A DNA stretch of 5,927 nt from Roseburia sp. (GCA_017621905.1 JAGASC010000031.1:1-5927), one strand, 5' to 3'; shown: positions 1 to 5,927, numbered from the stretch's first letter. Numbers and translations: made by a program. The notes: generated by a model from the letters alone, not told the origin.

Positions 1-225
1 CATGGAATCCAGCGAGAAGCAAAGAGGGGCTTGATAAATCCAGAATACGTCCTCCATCCATGCAAAATCCTGGTAGTTTGTTCCGTTTTGGTAGGGCGGC
101 CATTGGTTGGCATTCGCGTAGTCAAGCTGCGCTGCACCCGGAACGGATGCGGGAAACATTTCTGCAGGGATTGTATCAAGGGAATTGGTATATCCTACAG
201 TCCAATTTAATTCTGTGGTGGTCAT
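1..225 (-). CDS. Glycoside hydrolase family 2 protein (beta-mannosidase-like), N-terminal fragment
   Basis: This is the first 75 codons of a gene reading leftward off the window, open to the edge. The visible protein starts MTTTELNWTVGY and contains VPGAAQLDYANANQWP at about residues 28-43, followed by a WMEDVFWIYQAPL stretch at about 55-67. That pattern (VPG-x-x-QLD, then W-x-E-D-x-x-W-x-Y) is typical of the N-terminal sugar-binding jelly-roll domain of GH2 enzymes, especially beta-mannosidases and relatives that release terminal sugars from beta-linked glycans. The catalytic barrel lies outside the window, so activity and substrate cannot be judged. No signal peptide is seen, so it is probably cytoplasmic. 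The start at 225 is preferred over the ATG at 231 because the GGAGG at 237-233 sits 7 nt before 225 but only 1 nt before 231. It is transcribed divergently from the sugar importer, which suggests co-regulation. Alternative: another GH2 branch such as a beta-galactosidase. Confidence 0.75.
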   Translation of the reverse strand, partial: MTTTELNWTVGYTNSLDTIPAEMFPASVPGAAQLDYANANQWPPYQNGTNYQDFAWMEDVFWIYQAPLCFSLDSM

Positions 226-251
226 TTTCATTCCTCCAATCGAAAAATAGG

Positions 252-268
252 TTGATTTATGCAATCAA
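252..268. promoter_or_regulatory. Inverted repeat, possible operator in the GH2 leader
   Basis: TTGATT (252-257) and AATCAA (263-268) form perfect 6-bp arms around a 5-nt centre, TATGC. The site lies between the predicted GH2 start of transcription (about 279) and the GH2 ribosome binding site (237-233), where a bound repressor would block elongation. A shorter relative, TTGA-AATGC-TCAA, occurs at 338-350 between the two promoters and shares the ATGC centre. The regulator is not encoded in the window; such sites are AT-rich and can occur by chance. Confidence 0.3.
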
Positions 269-285
269 GTCAGTGATTTGTGGCC

Positions 286-314
286 ATGATAGCATAGAAA
301 AAAAAGGATTGCAA
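286..314 (-). promoter_or_regulatory. Candidate sigma-A promoter of the GH2 gene
   Basis: On the minus strand a -35-like TTGCAA (314-309, 4 of 6 consensus matches) and a -10-like TATCAT (291-286, 5 of 6) are separated by exactly 17 nt, a spacer that is pyrimidine/T-rich. Transcription would begin near 279 and give a leader of about 54 nt before the start codon at 225. Read from consensus only. Confidence 0.45.
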
Positions 315-384
315 CGGGCAGTTTTGGGAGGCTGTAGTTGAAATGCTCAAAAACAAAAGGTTCAAAAGCCGGGTTTAGGGTAAT

Positions 385-412
385 TTGACGGAAATAGCAA
401 TTTTTACATAAT
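385..412 (+). promoter_or_regulatory. Candidate sigma-A promoter of the sugar importer operon
   Basis: A -35-like TTGACG (385-390, 5 of 6 matches) and a -10-like CATAAT (407-412, 5 of 6) are separated by 16 nt. Initiation would be near 419, leaving a leader of about 167 nt before the permease start at 586. Two CAAAAG direct repeats (354-359 and 363-368, 9 nt apart) sit just upstream of the -35 and could be part of an activator site, though this is weak. Confidence 0.5.
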
Positions 413-444
413 TTATAGCCATTCTGATATGGAAAATAGAGGCG

Positions 445-458
445 AGAAAACGTATCCT
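445..458 (+). promoter_or_regulatory. Candidate CcpA catabolite-repression (cre) site
   Basis: AGAAAACGTATCCT matches the Firmicutes cre consensus TGWAARCGYTWNCW at 11 of the 13 specified positions; the mismatches are the first T and the T after the central CGY. It lies about 26-40 nt downstream of the predicted transcription start, a position where CcpA classically blocks elongation of sugar-use operons. This would fit a transporter for a secondary carbon source. The site overlaps the 5' arm of the leader stem-loop at 452-503. Confidence 0.35.
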
Positions 459-503
459 ATGAGTAGTGAATCGAGCAAATATAAGATTCAAACAATAGGA
501 TGT
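452..503 (+). other. Nested stem-loop in the transporter mRNA leader
   Basis: The outer arms 452-460 and 495-503 pair over 9 bp, including two G-U pairs at the base. Inside them, TGAATC (467-472) and GATTCA (485-490) pair perfectly over 6 bp around a 12-nt loop. The two stems are separated by an asymmetric internal loop of 6 nt and 4 nt. There is no U-run after it, so it is not an intrinsic terminator. It matches no riboswitch class I recognise. The remaining leader (504-570) contains an isolated AGGAGG near 530-535 with no start codon at a suitable distance. Confidence 0.35.
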
Positions 504-570
504 AATAGTGGGGCTGACAGAGCAATACAGGAGGCTGGAGAAGCATTCTGCATTTCTATTGAAAGGTACG

Positions 571-577
571 AAAGGAG
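571..577 (+). promoter_or_regulatory. Ribosome binding site deciding the first permease start
   Basis: AAAGGAG sits 8 nt upstream of the ATG at 586. The reading frame is open back to an ATG at 508, but that codon has no comparable ribosome binding site and would add 26 residues unlike an LplB-type N-terminus, so 586 is the supported start. Confidence 0.85.
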
Positions 578-585
578 TAGTATTA

Positions 586-1554
586 ATGAAAACAGTAACA
601 ATCGATCATCCAGGGAAGAAAGGGTTAGGGCAAAGATTTTTGAAGTCAGTAAGAAAATATGGGCTTTTCTATCTGTTTGCCGCCCCAGGGTTGATTTATT
701 TCCTGGTATTTAATTATTTCCCAATGTTTTTGGGAGTGTTGATATCGTTAAAAAATTATACGCCTTTTGGGGGGAAGGGACTCGCAGCAATCTTCGATGC
801 GGAATGGGCAGGAATTTACCATTATAAACGTCTGCTTCAATTACCTGATTTTTACCGGGTATTGAAAAACACAATTGGAATTAGTTTGATGAAGTTGGTG
901 GTATGTTTTCCGCTTCCCATTATTTTTGCACTACTTTTAAATGAAGTTCGTCATGTTAAATTTAAAAAAACTGTGCAGACAATCAGTTATTTGCCACATT
1001 TTATCTCAGTTGTTGTAATTGCAGGTTTGCTTAAGACTCTGCTGGACCCGGAAGGTGGTGTACTGACAAATGTTATGAATTCTCTTGGGTTCTATAGCGA
1101 AACATCTTTCTTGTCAGATACAAGATTTTACAGGCCGTTGTTGGTTCTTATGAATGCATGGATGAAGTTTGGTTGGGATTCCATTGTGTATCTGTCAGCG
1201 ATTACAGGGGTGGATGTTCAACTGTATGAGGCTGCCGCCATTGACGGTGCCGGTCGTTTTAAGAAATGTATTCATGTTACGTTGCCTGCTATTTTGCCGA
1301 CGATTATCGTCATGCTGGTTCTGAATGTGGGACATATTCTAGATGCAGGTTTTCAGGATATCCTGTTGACCTACTCGGAACTGACCTATTCTGTGGCGGA
1401 CGTTATTGATACATATGTCTATCGGTTGGGTATTAACGGTACATCCTACGGCCTTTCAGCAGCAATGGGGTTGTTCAAGTCTGTAGTTGGTTTGTTGCTG
1501 GTTGTGGGTACAAATAAACTGGCCAATAAATTTGGCGAGAATGGCTTGTGGTAA
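586..1554 (+). CDS. Sugar ABC transporter permease, LplB/YteP-like (CUT1 family)
   Basis: Encodes a 322-residue inner-membrane permease, the usual length for this family, forming half of the channel of a sugar importer. Six hydrophobic segments are visible at about residues 27-50, 97-120, 133-155, 183-208, 233-255 and 287-307. The first has the APGLIYFLVFNYFPM pattern, close to the PGxIYFxIFxYxPM signature of LplB-type permeases. The cytoplasmic EAA loop that contacts the ATPase is intact at 215-238 (EAAAIDGAG, then LPAILPT). The gene is first in the operon, followed after 34 bp by the second permease. Expression probably starts from the promoter at 385-412 and may be subject to catabolite repression. 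Family assignment is secure; the transported sugar is unknown. Confidence 0.92.
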   Translation: MKTVTIDHPGKKGLGQRFLKSVRKYGLFYLFAAPGLIYFLVFNYFPMFLGVLISLKNYTPFGGKGLAAIFDAEWAGIYHYKRLLQLPDFYRVLKNTIGISLMKLVVCFPLPIIFALLLNEVRHVKFKKTVQTISYLPHFISVVVIAGLLKTLLDPEGGVLTNVMNSLGFYSETSFLSDTRFYRPLLVLMNAWMKFGWDSIVYLSAITGVDVQLYEAAAIDGAGRFKKCIHVTLPAILPTIIVMLVLNVGHILDAGFQDILLTYSELTYSVADVIDTYVYRLGINGTSYGLSAAMGLFKSVVGLLLVVGTNKLANKFGENGLW

Positions 1555-1574
1555 GGCTGTCATAATAGGAGTTG

Positions 1575-1580
1575 AAAGGA
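1575..1580 (+). promoter_or_regulatory. Ribosome binding site deciding the second permease start
   Basis: AAAGGA lies 8 nt before the ATG at 1589. The frame is open upstream to an ATG at 1487 inside the first permease gene, but that extension would be an out-of-frame reading of permease 1 codons, so 1589 is the real start. Confidence 0.8.
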
Positions 1581-1588
1581 CGAAATCT

Positions 1589-2497
1589 ATGAAAAATACG
1601 AGTAAATTGAAAAAAATTTTTCGGCTTGAAAATCTTTGGAATTTAATAATTTACGCAATCCTGGCTTTTCTTGCTTTTATTACCTTGTTTCCATTTTGGG
1701 TTCTGATTGTAGGTTCTATTACATCAAGTGAGACCTATTATGCAAACGGAGGCATGATGCTGATTCCTACGGAATTAGATTTTTCCGCATATAAATACAT
1801 ATTTGCTAAGGGGTGGGCGTCTCCCATTATCTCTGGTTATATTGTTACCATTGCGGAAACGCTCATTGGCGTTGGCGTGAATCTGGTTTTGTCAGCAATG
1901 CTGGCATATGCATTATCCCGTCCTCACCTGCCCGGTAAGAGCATCATGATGAAATTCGTGTTTTTTACCACCTTGTTTAGCGGTGGGTTAATTCCCAGCT
2001 ATTTGTTGAATGTATCACTGGGGTTTGTTAACAATTTTTGGGTGTACATCATTCCGACTGCGATCAGCGCATTTAACGTGGTAGTATTGAGGAACTTCTT
2101 CATGAGCATTCCGCATGAGTTGGAAGAGGCAGCTATTATAGATGGAGCTTCGAATCTGCGGGTGTTCCTTCAAATAGTACTTCCTTTGGCAGTTCCCGGA
2201 CTGGCAACTATCGCACTGTTTTATGCGGTCAGTCACTGGAACGAGTGGTTCAATGCAGTACTGTATATGCGGGATCAAACATTGTGGCCGTTACAGATGT
2301 ACCTGCGTGAAATTTTGGTCAAGAGTGATGTGACCTCACTGTTTAATGTGTATATGATGGATACTTCTGAGTTACCACCTTCTTTTGCGACTAAGGGCGC
2401 CACTACCATCGTTACCACACTGCCTATTTTAGTGTTATATCCTTTCCTGCAGCGTTACTTTGTACAAGGTATGACTATGGGATCCGTCAAGGGTTAA
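1589..2497 (+). CDS. Sugar ABC transporter permease, LplC/YtcP-like (CUT1 family)
   Basis: Encodes a 302-residue inner-membrane protein, the partner of the preceding permease. Hydrophobic segments are at about residues 18-42, 85-108, 120-140, 148-168, 198-215 and 272-288. The EAA loop for ATPase docking is intact at 180-203 (EAAIIDGAS, then LPLAVPG). The C-terminus, YPFLQRYFVQGMTMGSVKG, is the highly conserved ending of LplC/YtcP-type permeases, so the gene is complete. The HWNEWFNAVLYM segment at about 216-227 is also typical. It follows permease 1 by 34 bp and precedes the binding-protein gene by 88 bp, consistent with one transcript. No ATPase gene is adjacent; in this family a shared MsmX/MsmK-type ATPase encoded elsewhere normally powers the transporter. 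Confidence 0.92.
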   Translation: MKNTSKLKKIFRLENLWNLIIYAILAFLAFITLFPFWVLIVGSITSSETYYANGGMMLIPTELDFSAYKYIFAKGWASPIISGYIVTIAETLIGVGVNLVLSAMLAYALSRPHLPGKSIMMKFVFFTTLFSGGLIPSYLLNVSLGFVNNFWVYIIPTAISAFNVVVLRNFFMSIPHELEEAAIIDGASNLRVFLQIVLPLAVPGLATIALFYAVSHWNEWFNAVLYMRDQTLWPLQMYLREILVKSDVTSLFNVYMMDTSELPPSFATKGATTIVTTLPILVLYPFLQRYFVQGMTMGSVKG

Positions 2498-2520
2498 AAT
2501 TTCTGTTACATATTACATTG

Positions 2521-2554
2521 TATTTATGCTGTGAAACAAAAGCAGCAATAAATA
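2521..2554 (+). other. AT-rich hairpin between permease 2 and binding-protein genes
   Basis: TATTTATGCTG (2521-2531) pairs with 2543-2554 over 11 bp with one bulged A (2548), enclosing an 11-nt loop. No U-tract follows; the sequence runs through AT-rich bases into the strong AAGGAGG at 2571-2577. It may be an mRNA processing or stabilising element that raises binding-protein output over the permeases, a known arrangement in sugar ABC operons. That role is inference and the stem is mostly A-U. Confidence 0.3.
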
Positions 2555-2585
2555 AATAATAAAAATCTCTAAGGAGGAACACAAA

Positions 2586-4178
2586 ATGAAAAAACTTATG
2601 TCACTTATTCTGGTTGGCACTATGTGTCTTGGCATGTTTGCTTGTGGCACGACCAACAACGAACAACAGTCTGGCAGCGAGAAGGATACCACTGTTGCAG
2701 AAAGCAGCGAGAATGTGGCGGATACTGCCGCAACGGAAGAAAGCACCAGCACATTGCTGTGTGATGAACCCACAACGCTGATTGTCTATGGTAACTGGAG
2801 TGAGTCTCCGACTACTGAGGATGATCAGATGGTTCATGACAAAATTCTGGAGTTGACCAATGTAGATCTGGTTCGTGTTGGCAGCGGTGATTATTACAAC
2901 CAGAGAGCCACCTATCTGTCTTCCGGTGAGCAGATTGATCTTATGTTGGAGTCCTGCTGGTGGGCAACCGATTTGATTGCGCAGGGGGCTTATCAGGATG
3001 TTACCGATTATGTGGAGGAGTATGCTCCAAACTTCTATACCATGATGGATCCTTCCTACCACTCTTTTGTGAAGTGGGATGGTAAATATTATGGTATAGG
3101 CGGTACTGCCGAAATGAACCTGTACGGTCTGTGGGTCAATAAGACCATGCTGGACGAGGCTGGTGTTGCAGTTCCTGAAACCATTGAGGATTTAGAGAAT
3201 GTCTGCGCCAAACTGTTGGAAAAGGATCCTGAGTGCTATCCTATCGTTGCCAACTGGACGTGGCTGCAGCGTGAATACGAGTCTTCTTTTACGGAGGCTT
3301 ATGTTGACTGGTACGATGATGAGACTGGTTTGCTGAAGGTTGACTTCGAGATGCCCGGTTATCTTGATTTCATTACTGCTGTTAAGGAGTGGTATAAGAG
3401 TGGCTATCTTGCAAGTTTCTGCGAACCTGGTTCCTGGGACAACGATAAGTTTACCACAGCTTTGATGACCGGCAAGTGTGCGTTTGTATCATACAACTGC
3501 CAGGGATTTCTGGATTTGGCCGATCAAATCGCGAGCCAGCCTGAGTATGTTTATGTGGAAGCTTTTGCAGGAGATGAAGGTCAGCGCGGTTTTGAGCCTA
3601 GACCATCCATCCCATACTTCTATGCAGTTCCATCTTCTTCTGAAAATGCAGAACTGGCCATCAAGTTCCTGAACTGGGCTATGACAGAGGATGCAAGACG
3701 TCTGATGAACCACGGTATCGAAGGTGTTCACTATAACATTGATGATAACGGCTACCTGGTTAAAACCGATGCTTATGACAACTACACCAAGTGCTATAAC
3801 CTGTGTAATGTTTTCTTAAGCGAGTTGGAAGAAGAGCCAGCTACTGATAATGCTAAGGTTACTGAGGAGTTGTTGGCAGAGTATGGTATGAACACTTATT
3901 TTGGTAAGAACGATGCTTATGGCGTTAATATGAATCTGGCAAGCATTCCTCAGGATATACGTGACAAGCAGGCTTCCGATAAGACTGCTGTTACTGAAAT
4001 CATTGCTAAGTACATGTGGACTGATGAAGTTGATCTGGCTGCTGTGGAGAAGGCCATTGCTGACTACTCTGAGAACAACAGCGAGTACACAAAATTGCGT
4101 ACTGAGATTTACAAAAACTGTCTGGAATTGCTAGGTGTTACTACCGACGACATTCGCGCAGGCTTGGAGAAGAAGTAG
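2586..4178 (+). CDS. Extracellular sugar-binding lipoprotein of the ABC importer (family 1 solute-binding protein)
   Basis: Encodes a 530-residue lipoprotein that would capture the sugar outside the cell and deliver it to the two permeases. Residues 1-19 are a lipoprotein signal (MKKLMSLILVGTMCLG core), with the lipobox MFAC placing the lipid-modified cysteine at residue 20. A Ser/Thr/Glu-rich, probably disordered tether spans about 21-57. The mature domain carries family hallmarks: LIVYGNWSE from residue 65, KWDGKYYGIGG at 162-172, and LWVNKTMLDEAGVAVPETIEDL from 181, the usual hinge-region pattern of LplA-like binding proteins. Numerous Trp and Tyr residues fit stacking against sugar rings. 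Its length (about 500 mature residues) is at the long end, as for LplA-type proteins. The ribosome binding site AAGGAGG (2571-2577) lies 8 nt before the ATG and is the strongest in the operon. A hairpin terminator follows. Substrate is not predictable from sequence alone. Confidence 0.92.
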   Translation: MKKLMSLILVGTMCLGMFACGTTNNEQQSGSEKDTTVAESSENVADTAATEESTSTLLCDEPTTLIVYGNWSESPTTEDDQMVHDKILELTNVDLVRVGSGDYYNQRATYLSSGEQIDLMLESCWWATDLIAQGAYQDVTDYVEEYAPNFYTMMDPSYHSFVKWDGKYYGIGGTAEMNLYGLWVNKTMLDEAGVAVPETIEDLENVCAKLLEKDPECYPIVANWTWLQREYESSFTEAYVDWYDDETGLLKVDFEMPGYLDFITAVKEWYKSGYLASFCEPGSWDNDKFTTALMTGKCAFVSYNCQGFLDLADQIASQPEYVYVEAFAGDEGQRGFEPRPSIPYFYAVPSSSENAELAIKFLNWAMTEDARRLMNHGIEGVHYNIDDNGYLVKTDAYDNYTKCYNLCNVFLSELEEEPATDNAKVTEELLAEYGMNTYFGKNDAYGVNMNLASIPQDIRDKQASDKTAVTEIIAKYMWTDEVDLAAVEKAIADYSENNSEYTKLRTEIYKNCLELLGVTTDDIRAGLEKK

Positions 4179-4199
4179 TTTTGAGGACATTCTTTTAAA

Positions 4200-4242
4200 T
4201 ATGGGTTCCGGGAATACCTGGGACCCATAAGTTTATTGTTTT
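4200..4242 (+). terminator. Intrinsic terminator after the binding-protein gene
   Basis: Arms 4200-4212 and 4217-4229 pair over 13 bp with two G-U pairs around a 4-nt AATA loop. The stem is GC-rich in the middle and is followed by a T-rich run (4231-4242) interrupted by single A and G bases. It begins 22 bp after the stop codon and marks the end of the transporter transcript, or at least a partial stop that also protects the 3' end of the abundant binding-protein mRNA. Confidence 0.8.
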
Positions 4243-4268
4243 GGCAAAACGAAGAACATGAACAACAA

Positions 4269-4297
4269 TTGACCTGGAAATGAAAATGAACTAGAGT
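4269..4297 (+). promoter_or_regulatory. Candidate promoter for the downstream toroid/CBM9-like gene
   Basis: A -35-like TTGACC (4269-4274, 5 of 6 matches) and a -10-like TAGAGT (4292-4297, 4 of 6) are separated by 17 nt. Placed between the terminator and the next gene, it would give a leader of about 45 nt. The -10 is poor, so read-through from the transporter operon remains possible. Confidence 0.35.
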
Positions 4298-4347
4298 ATT
4301 ATTAAGAGAAGTAATTATTACATTTGTTATAAACGAGGTGATAGAAA

Positions 4348-5927
4348 ATGAAACAACAAATTTCCTGTAAGCAGTTTTGGGACCGGCTATATCAGGATTG
4401 TAAGAGAAATACAGAGCGATATATCATAAGAGAGGATGGTGCAATCTATCCGAAGGGCCCTTATCATTATATGATCGGACCGGATGCAGCCTGTCGGGAA
4501 GCCTATGTTATGGCAGTTGCTTATCATTTTTCCGGAGATGAAACCCTGTGTCAAAAGGCGGAACTTTTTTTGGATTATGCGGGGAAGAGTTTGATTCAAA
4601 AGGACGGCTATGTTTATTGGCCCGCACCGGTGGCGACCCTTTGCGATATGGGACGGTGGGCCAGAGAGGCTTATCGGGCAGCAGAAATTTTACAGTATGA
4701 TCCTGCTATCCGGTGGCTGGAGACTATTTTTGATTGCTGGCCATATCGTGAAAATGAGCACCGTTTTGTGGAGCGTTTTATGGAGGCAACGCATTATCCA
4801 ACATCTGTAAATGGCTTTCTGACCACCTATAATATGATTGCGGAGGGGATGGCCGACGGCTGGCTGGTTGCCAATAAAACCGGAAACCAGAATTTGAAAG
4901 ACAAAGTGAAGGACATACTTTGCAATTTCATCCTTCCCGGTCAGCGGGGAGACGGTCTTTGGAATTATAGTGCGCCAAAAGCTGAGGATATGGGCTATTT
5001 GAATGACGGTGAAAAAGAATATAATTATTGCCTGTATCTGGTGTATATTTTGTCCAATCTTTTGGAATGTCCGGATGCCCGGCCTTTGCTGGAGGAGCCG
5101 TTAAAGAAGGCGGTTGATGAGCTGATAAGGCGTTTTATGCATGCAGATGGCAGCATTTACACTCCGGTGCACTGGGGTTGGGACCATATTTATGAGTCTA
5201 CATTACTGACAAGCGTGGTTTGCTGGAGGCTATATCATTGTTGTGGTTATGCGCAGTATAGCACTGTGGCAGCACGGGGAATACACTGGCTGATGGTGAC
5301 GGATATGGGAGTGGGCAACCTATCCGGCGGAATGTCCTGTGTAGGGCTTTATTGGAATGCGTTGTTTCTGGATATGCTGAAGGATGATTTTAGTGTGGAA
5401 GGAGAACTTTGTACTAAGGCGGAGGTCATTCATACGCTGGAAAAGGTGGAAAAAATTTTGTCTATTGTTCCACCGGACGGTACCCACCGGGAACTGTATT
5501 TTTCTCTGGGTGTTTATAACACCTGCTATGCAATTCAGCGAAAAATTCAGCGGCTGAAAAAGGAGAACGATGATGTCTTATCAATTCCAATGTGGCCGAA
5601 CCACGTCCGGACGGATATGCCATGGCAATTTGAGGATACCGGTTATAGCGGTAAAATGACGATATCCTATGATGACGAGGGGCTGTATGTGATGGTGGAT
5701 TGCAGTGGGTCTATGGAGAAACAGCCTTATACAGATGCTTCGCTGTATCAGGGTGATGGTGTGATTCTGACGCTAAGGGATTCTAAGGGGAATCATGCTC
5801 TGATAAATTTGGCATTGCAGGAGGGAGAACCTGTGGCATACCTATATAATGATGCGCTTCCTTTTAAGGGGGATTTGCGGTTATATGTGGAATCAGAGCC
5901 ACAGGGATGGTATCTGAAAAACAGCAG
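4348..5927 (+). CDS. Unrecognised alpha-helical toroid-like protein with CBM9-like domain, 5' fragment
   Basis: The frame is open from 4348 to the right edge, giving 526 codons and no stop. The start is firm: GAGGTG (4335-4340) sits 7 nt upstream and an in-frame TAG lies at 4342-4344. There is no signal peptide, so the protein is probably cytoplasmic. Residues 1 to about 400 are helix-rich with regularly spaced aromatic motifs (YVYWPAPVATLCDMGRWA from 88, RGDGLWNYSAP at 200-210, DGSIYTPVHWGWDHIYEST at 267-285). This resembles the (alpha/alpha) toroid fold of six-hairpin glycosidases and of heparinase or alginate lyase-type enzymes, but I cannot place it in a family or name catalytic residues. 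From about 425 a beta-rich segment (ISYDDEGLYVMVDC at 439-452, then SLYQGDGVILTLRDS at 465-479) has the pattern of CBM9-like domains. Following a sugar importer, it is likely to act on the imported glycan or its fragments; that role is inferred. Confidence 0.7.
   Translation, partial: MKQQISCKQFWDRLYQDCKRNTERYIIREDGAIYPKGPYHYMIGPDAACREAYVMAVAYHFSGDETLCQKAELFLDYAGKSLIQKDGYVYWPAPVATLCDMGRWAREAYRAAEILQYDPAIRWLETIFDCWPYRENEHRFVERFMEATHYPTSVNGFLTTYNMIAEGMADGWLVANKTGNQNLKDKVKDILCNFILPGQRGDGLWNYSAPKAEDMGYLNDGEKEYNYCLYLVYILSNLLECPDARPLLEEPLKKAVDELIRRFMHADGSIYTPVHWGWDHIYESTLLTSVVCWRLYHCCGYAQYSTVAARGIHWLMVTDMGVGNLSGGMSCVGLYWNALFLDMLKDDFSVEGELCTKAEVIHTLEKVEKILSIVPPDGTHRELYFSLGVYNTCYAIQRKIQRLKKENDDVLSIPMWPNHVRTDMPWQFEDTGYSGKMTISYDDEGLYVMVDCSGSMEKQPYTDASLYQGDGVILTLRDSKGNHALINLALQEGEPVAYLYNDALPFKGDLRLYVESEPQGWYLKNS

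Noticed and set aside
309..320. TTGCAACGGGCA as a second cre-like site
   Set aside because: It lacks one base between the AA and CG positions of the cre consensus, so the spacing is wrong.
60..341. Plus-strand open frame of 93 codons over the GH2 start and the divergent region
   Set aside because: It is antisense to the clear GH2 N-terminus, has no ribosome binding site, and its product has no recognisable pattern.
508..585. N-terminal extension of the first permease to the ATG at 508
   Set aside because: The extra 26 residues do not look like a permease N-terminus, and the ATG at 586 has an AAAGGAG at the ideal distance.
429..713. Open frame of 94 codons in the transporter leader, running into the first permease gene
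   Set aside because: No Shine-Dalgarno sequence precedes 429, and the frame overlaps the permease start out of frame with unremarkable composition. It was considered as a leader peptide but nothing supports translation.
1487..1588. N-terminal extension of the second permease into the end of the first permease gene
   Set aside because: It would be an out-of-frame reading of permease 1 codons; the ATG at 1589 has its own ribosome binding site.
2513..3062. Minus-strand open frames opposite the binding-protein gene
   Set aside because: They are shadows of a clear plus-strand lipoprotein gene, with no ribosome binding sites or recognisable products.
4387..4810. Short open frames on both strands (4387-4599 minus, 4610-4810 plus) inside the toroid gene
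   Set aside because: Both lie within the long open frame starting at 4348, which has a supported start and coherent aromatic-rich repeats; these are other-frame shadows.

Overview
The window looks like a carbohydrate-utilisation locus from a low-to-mid GC Gram-positive anaerobe, most likely a gut Clostridia (Lachnospiraceae/Oscillospiraceae type). This is inferred from strong AGGAGG-type ribosome binding sites, a type II lipoprotein signal, and the LplB/YtcP-style ABC permease pair with no ATPase gene beside it. No taxonomic marker gene is present, so the placement is inference.

Layout: (1) 1-225, minus strand: the first 75 codons of a glycoside hydrolase family 2 (beta-mannosidase-like) protein running off the left edge. 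(2) 226-585: a divergent control region holding a candidate minus-strand promoter, an inverted repeat in the minus-strand leader, a candidate plus-strand promoter, and a plus-strand leader of about 165 nt with a CcpA cre-like site overlapping a nested stem-loop. (3) 586-4178, plus strand: three genes of a CUT1-type sugar ABC importer in the order permease, permease, lipoprotein solute-binding protein. (4) 4179-4347: a strong hairpin terminator, then a candidate promoter. (5) 4348-5927, plus strand: a 5' fragment of at least 526 codons of an unrecognised, apparently cytoplasmic protein. It looks like an alpha-helical toroid (glycosidase/polysaccharide-lyase type) followed by a CBM9-like beta domain, and it continues past the right edge.

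Reading them together: the lipoprotein would capture an oligosaccharide outside the cell, the two permeases would move it across the membrane using an ATPase encoded elsewhere (MsmX/MsmK-like), and the two flanking enzyme-like proteins, neither showing a secretion signal in the visible part, would process it inside. The substrate cannot be read from the sequence; a mannoside or other beta-linked or uronic-acid-containing glycan is only a guess. I found no CRISPR array, tRNA, rRNA, insertion sequence or phage gene. The most unusual items are the toroid plus CBM9-like protein and the structured, cre-bearing leader of the transporter operon.
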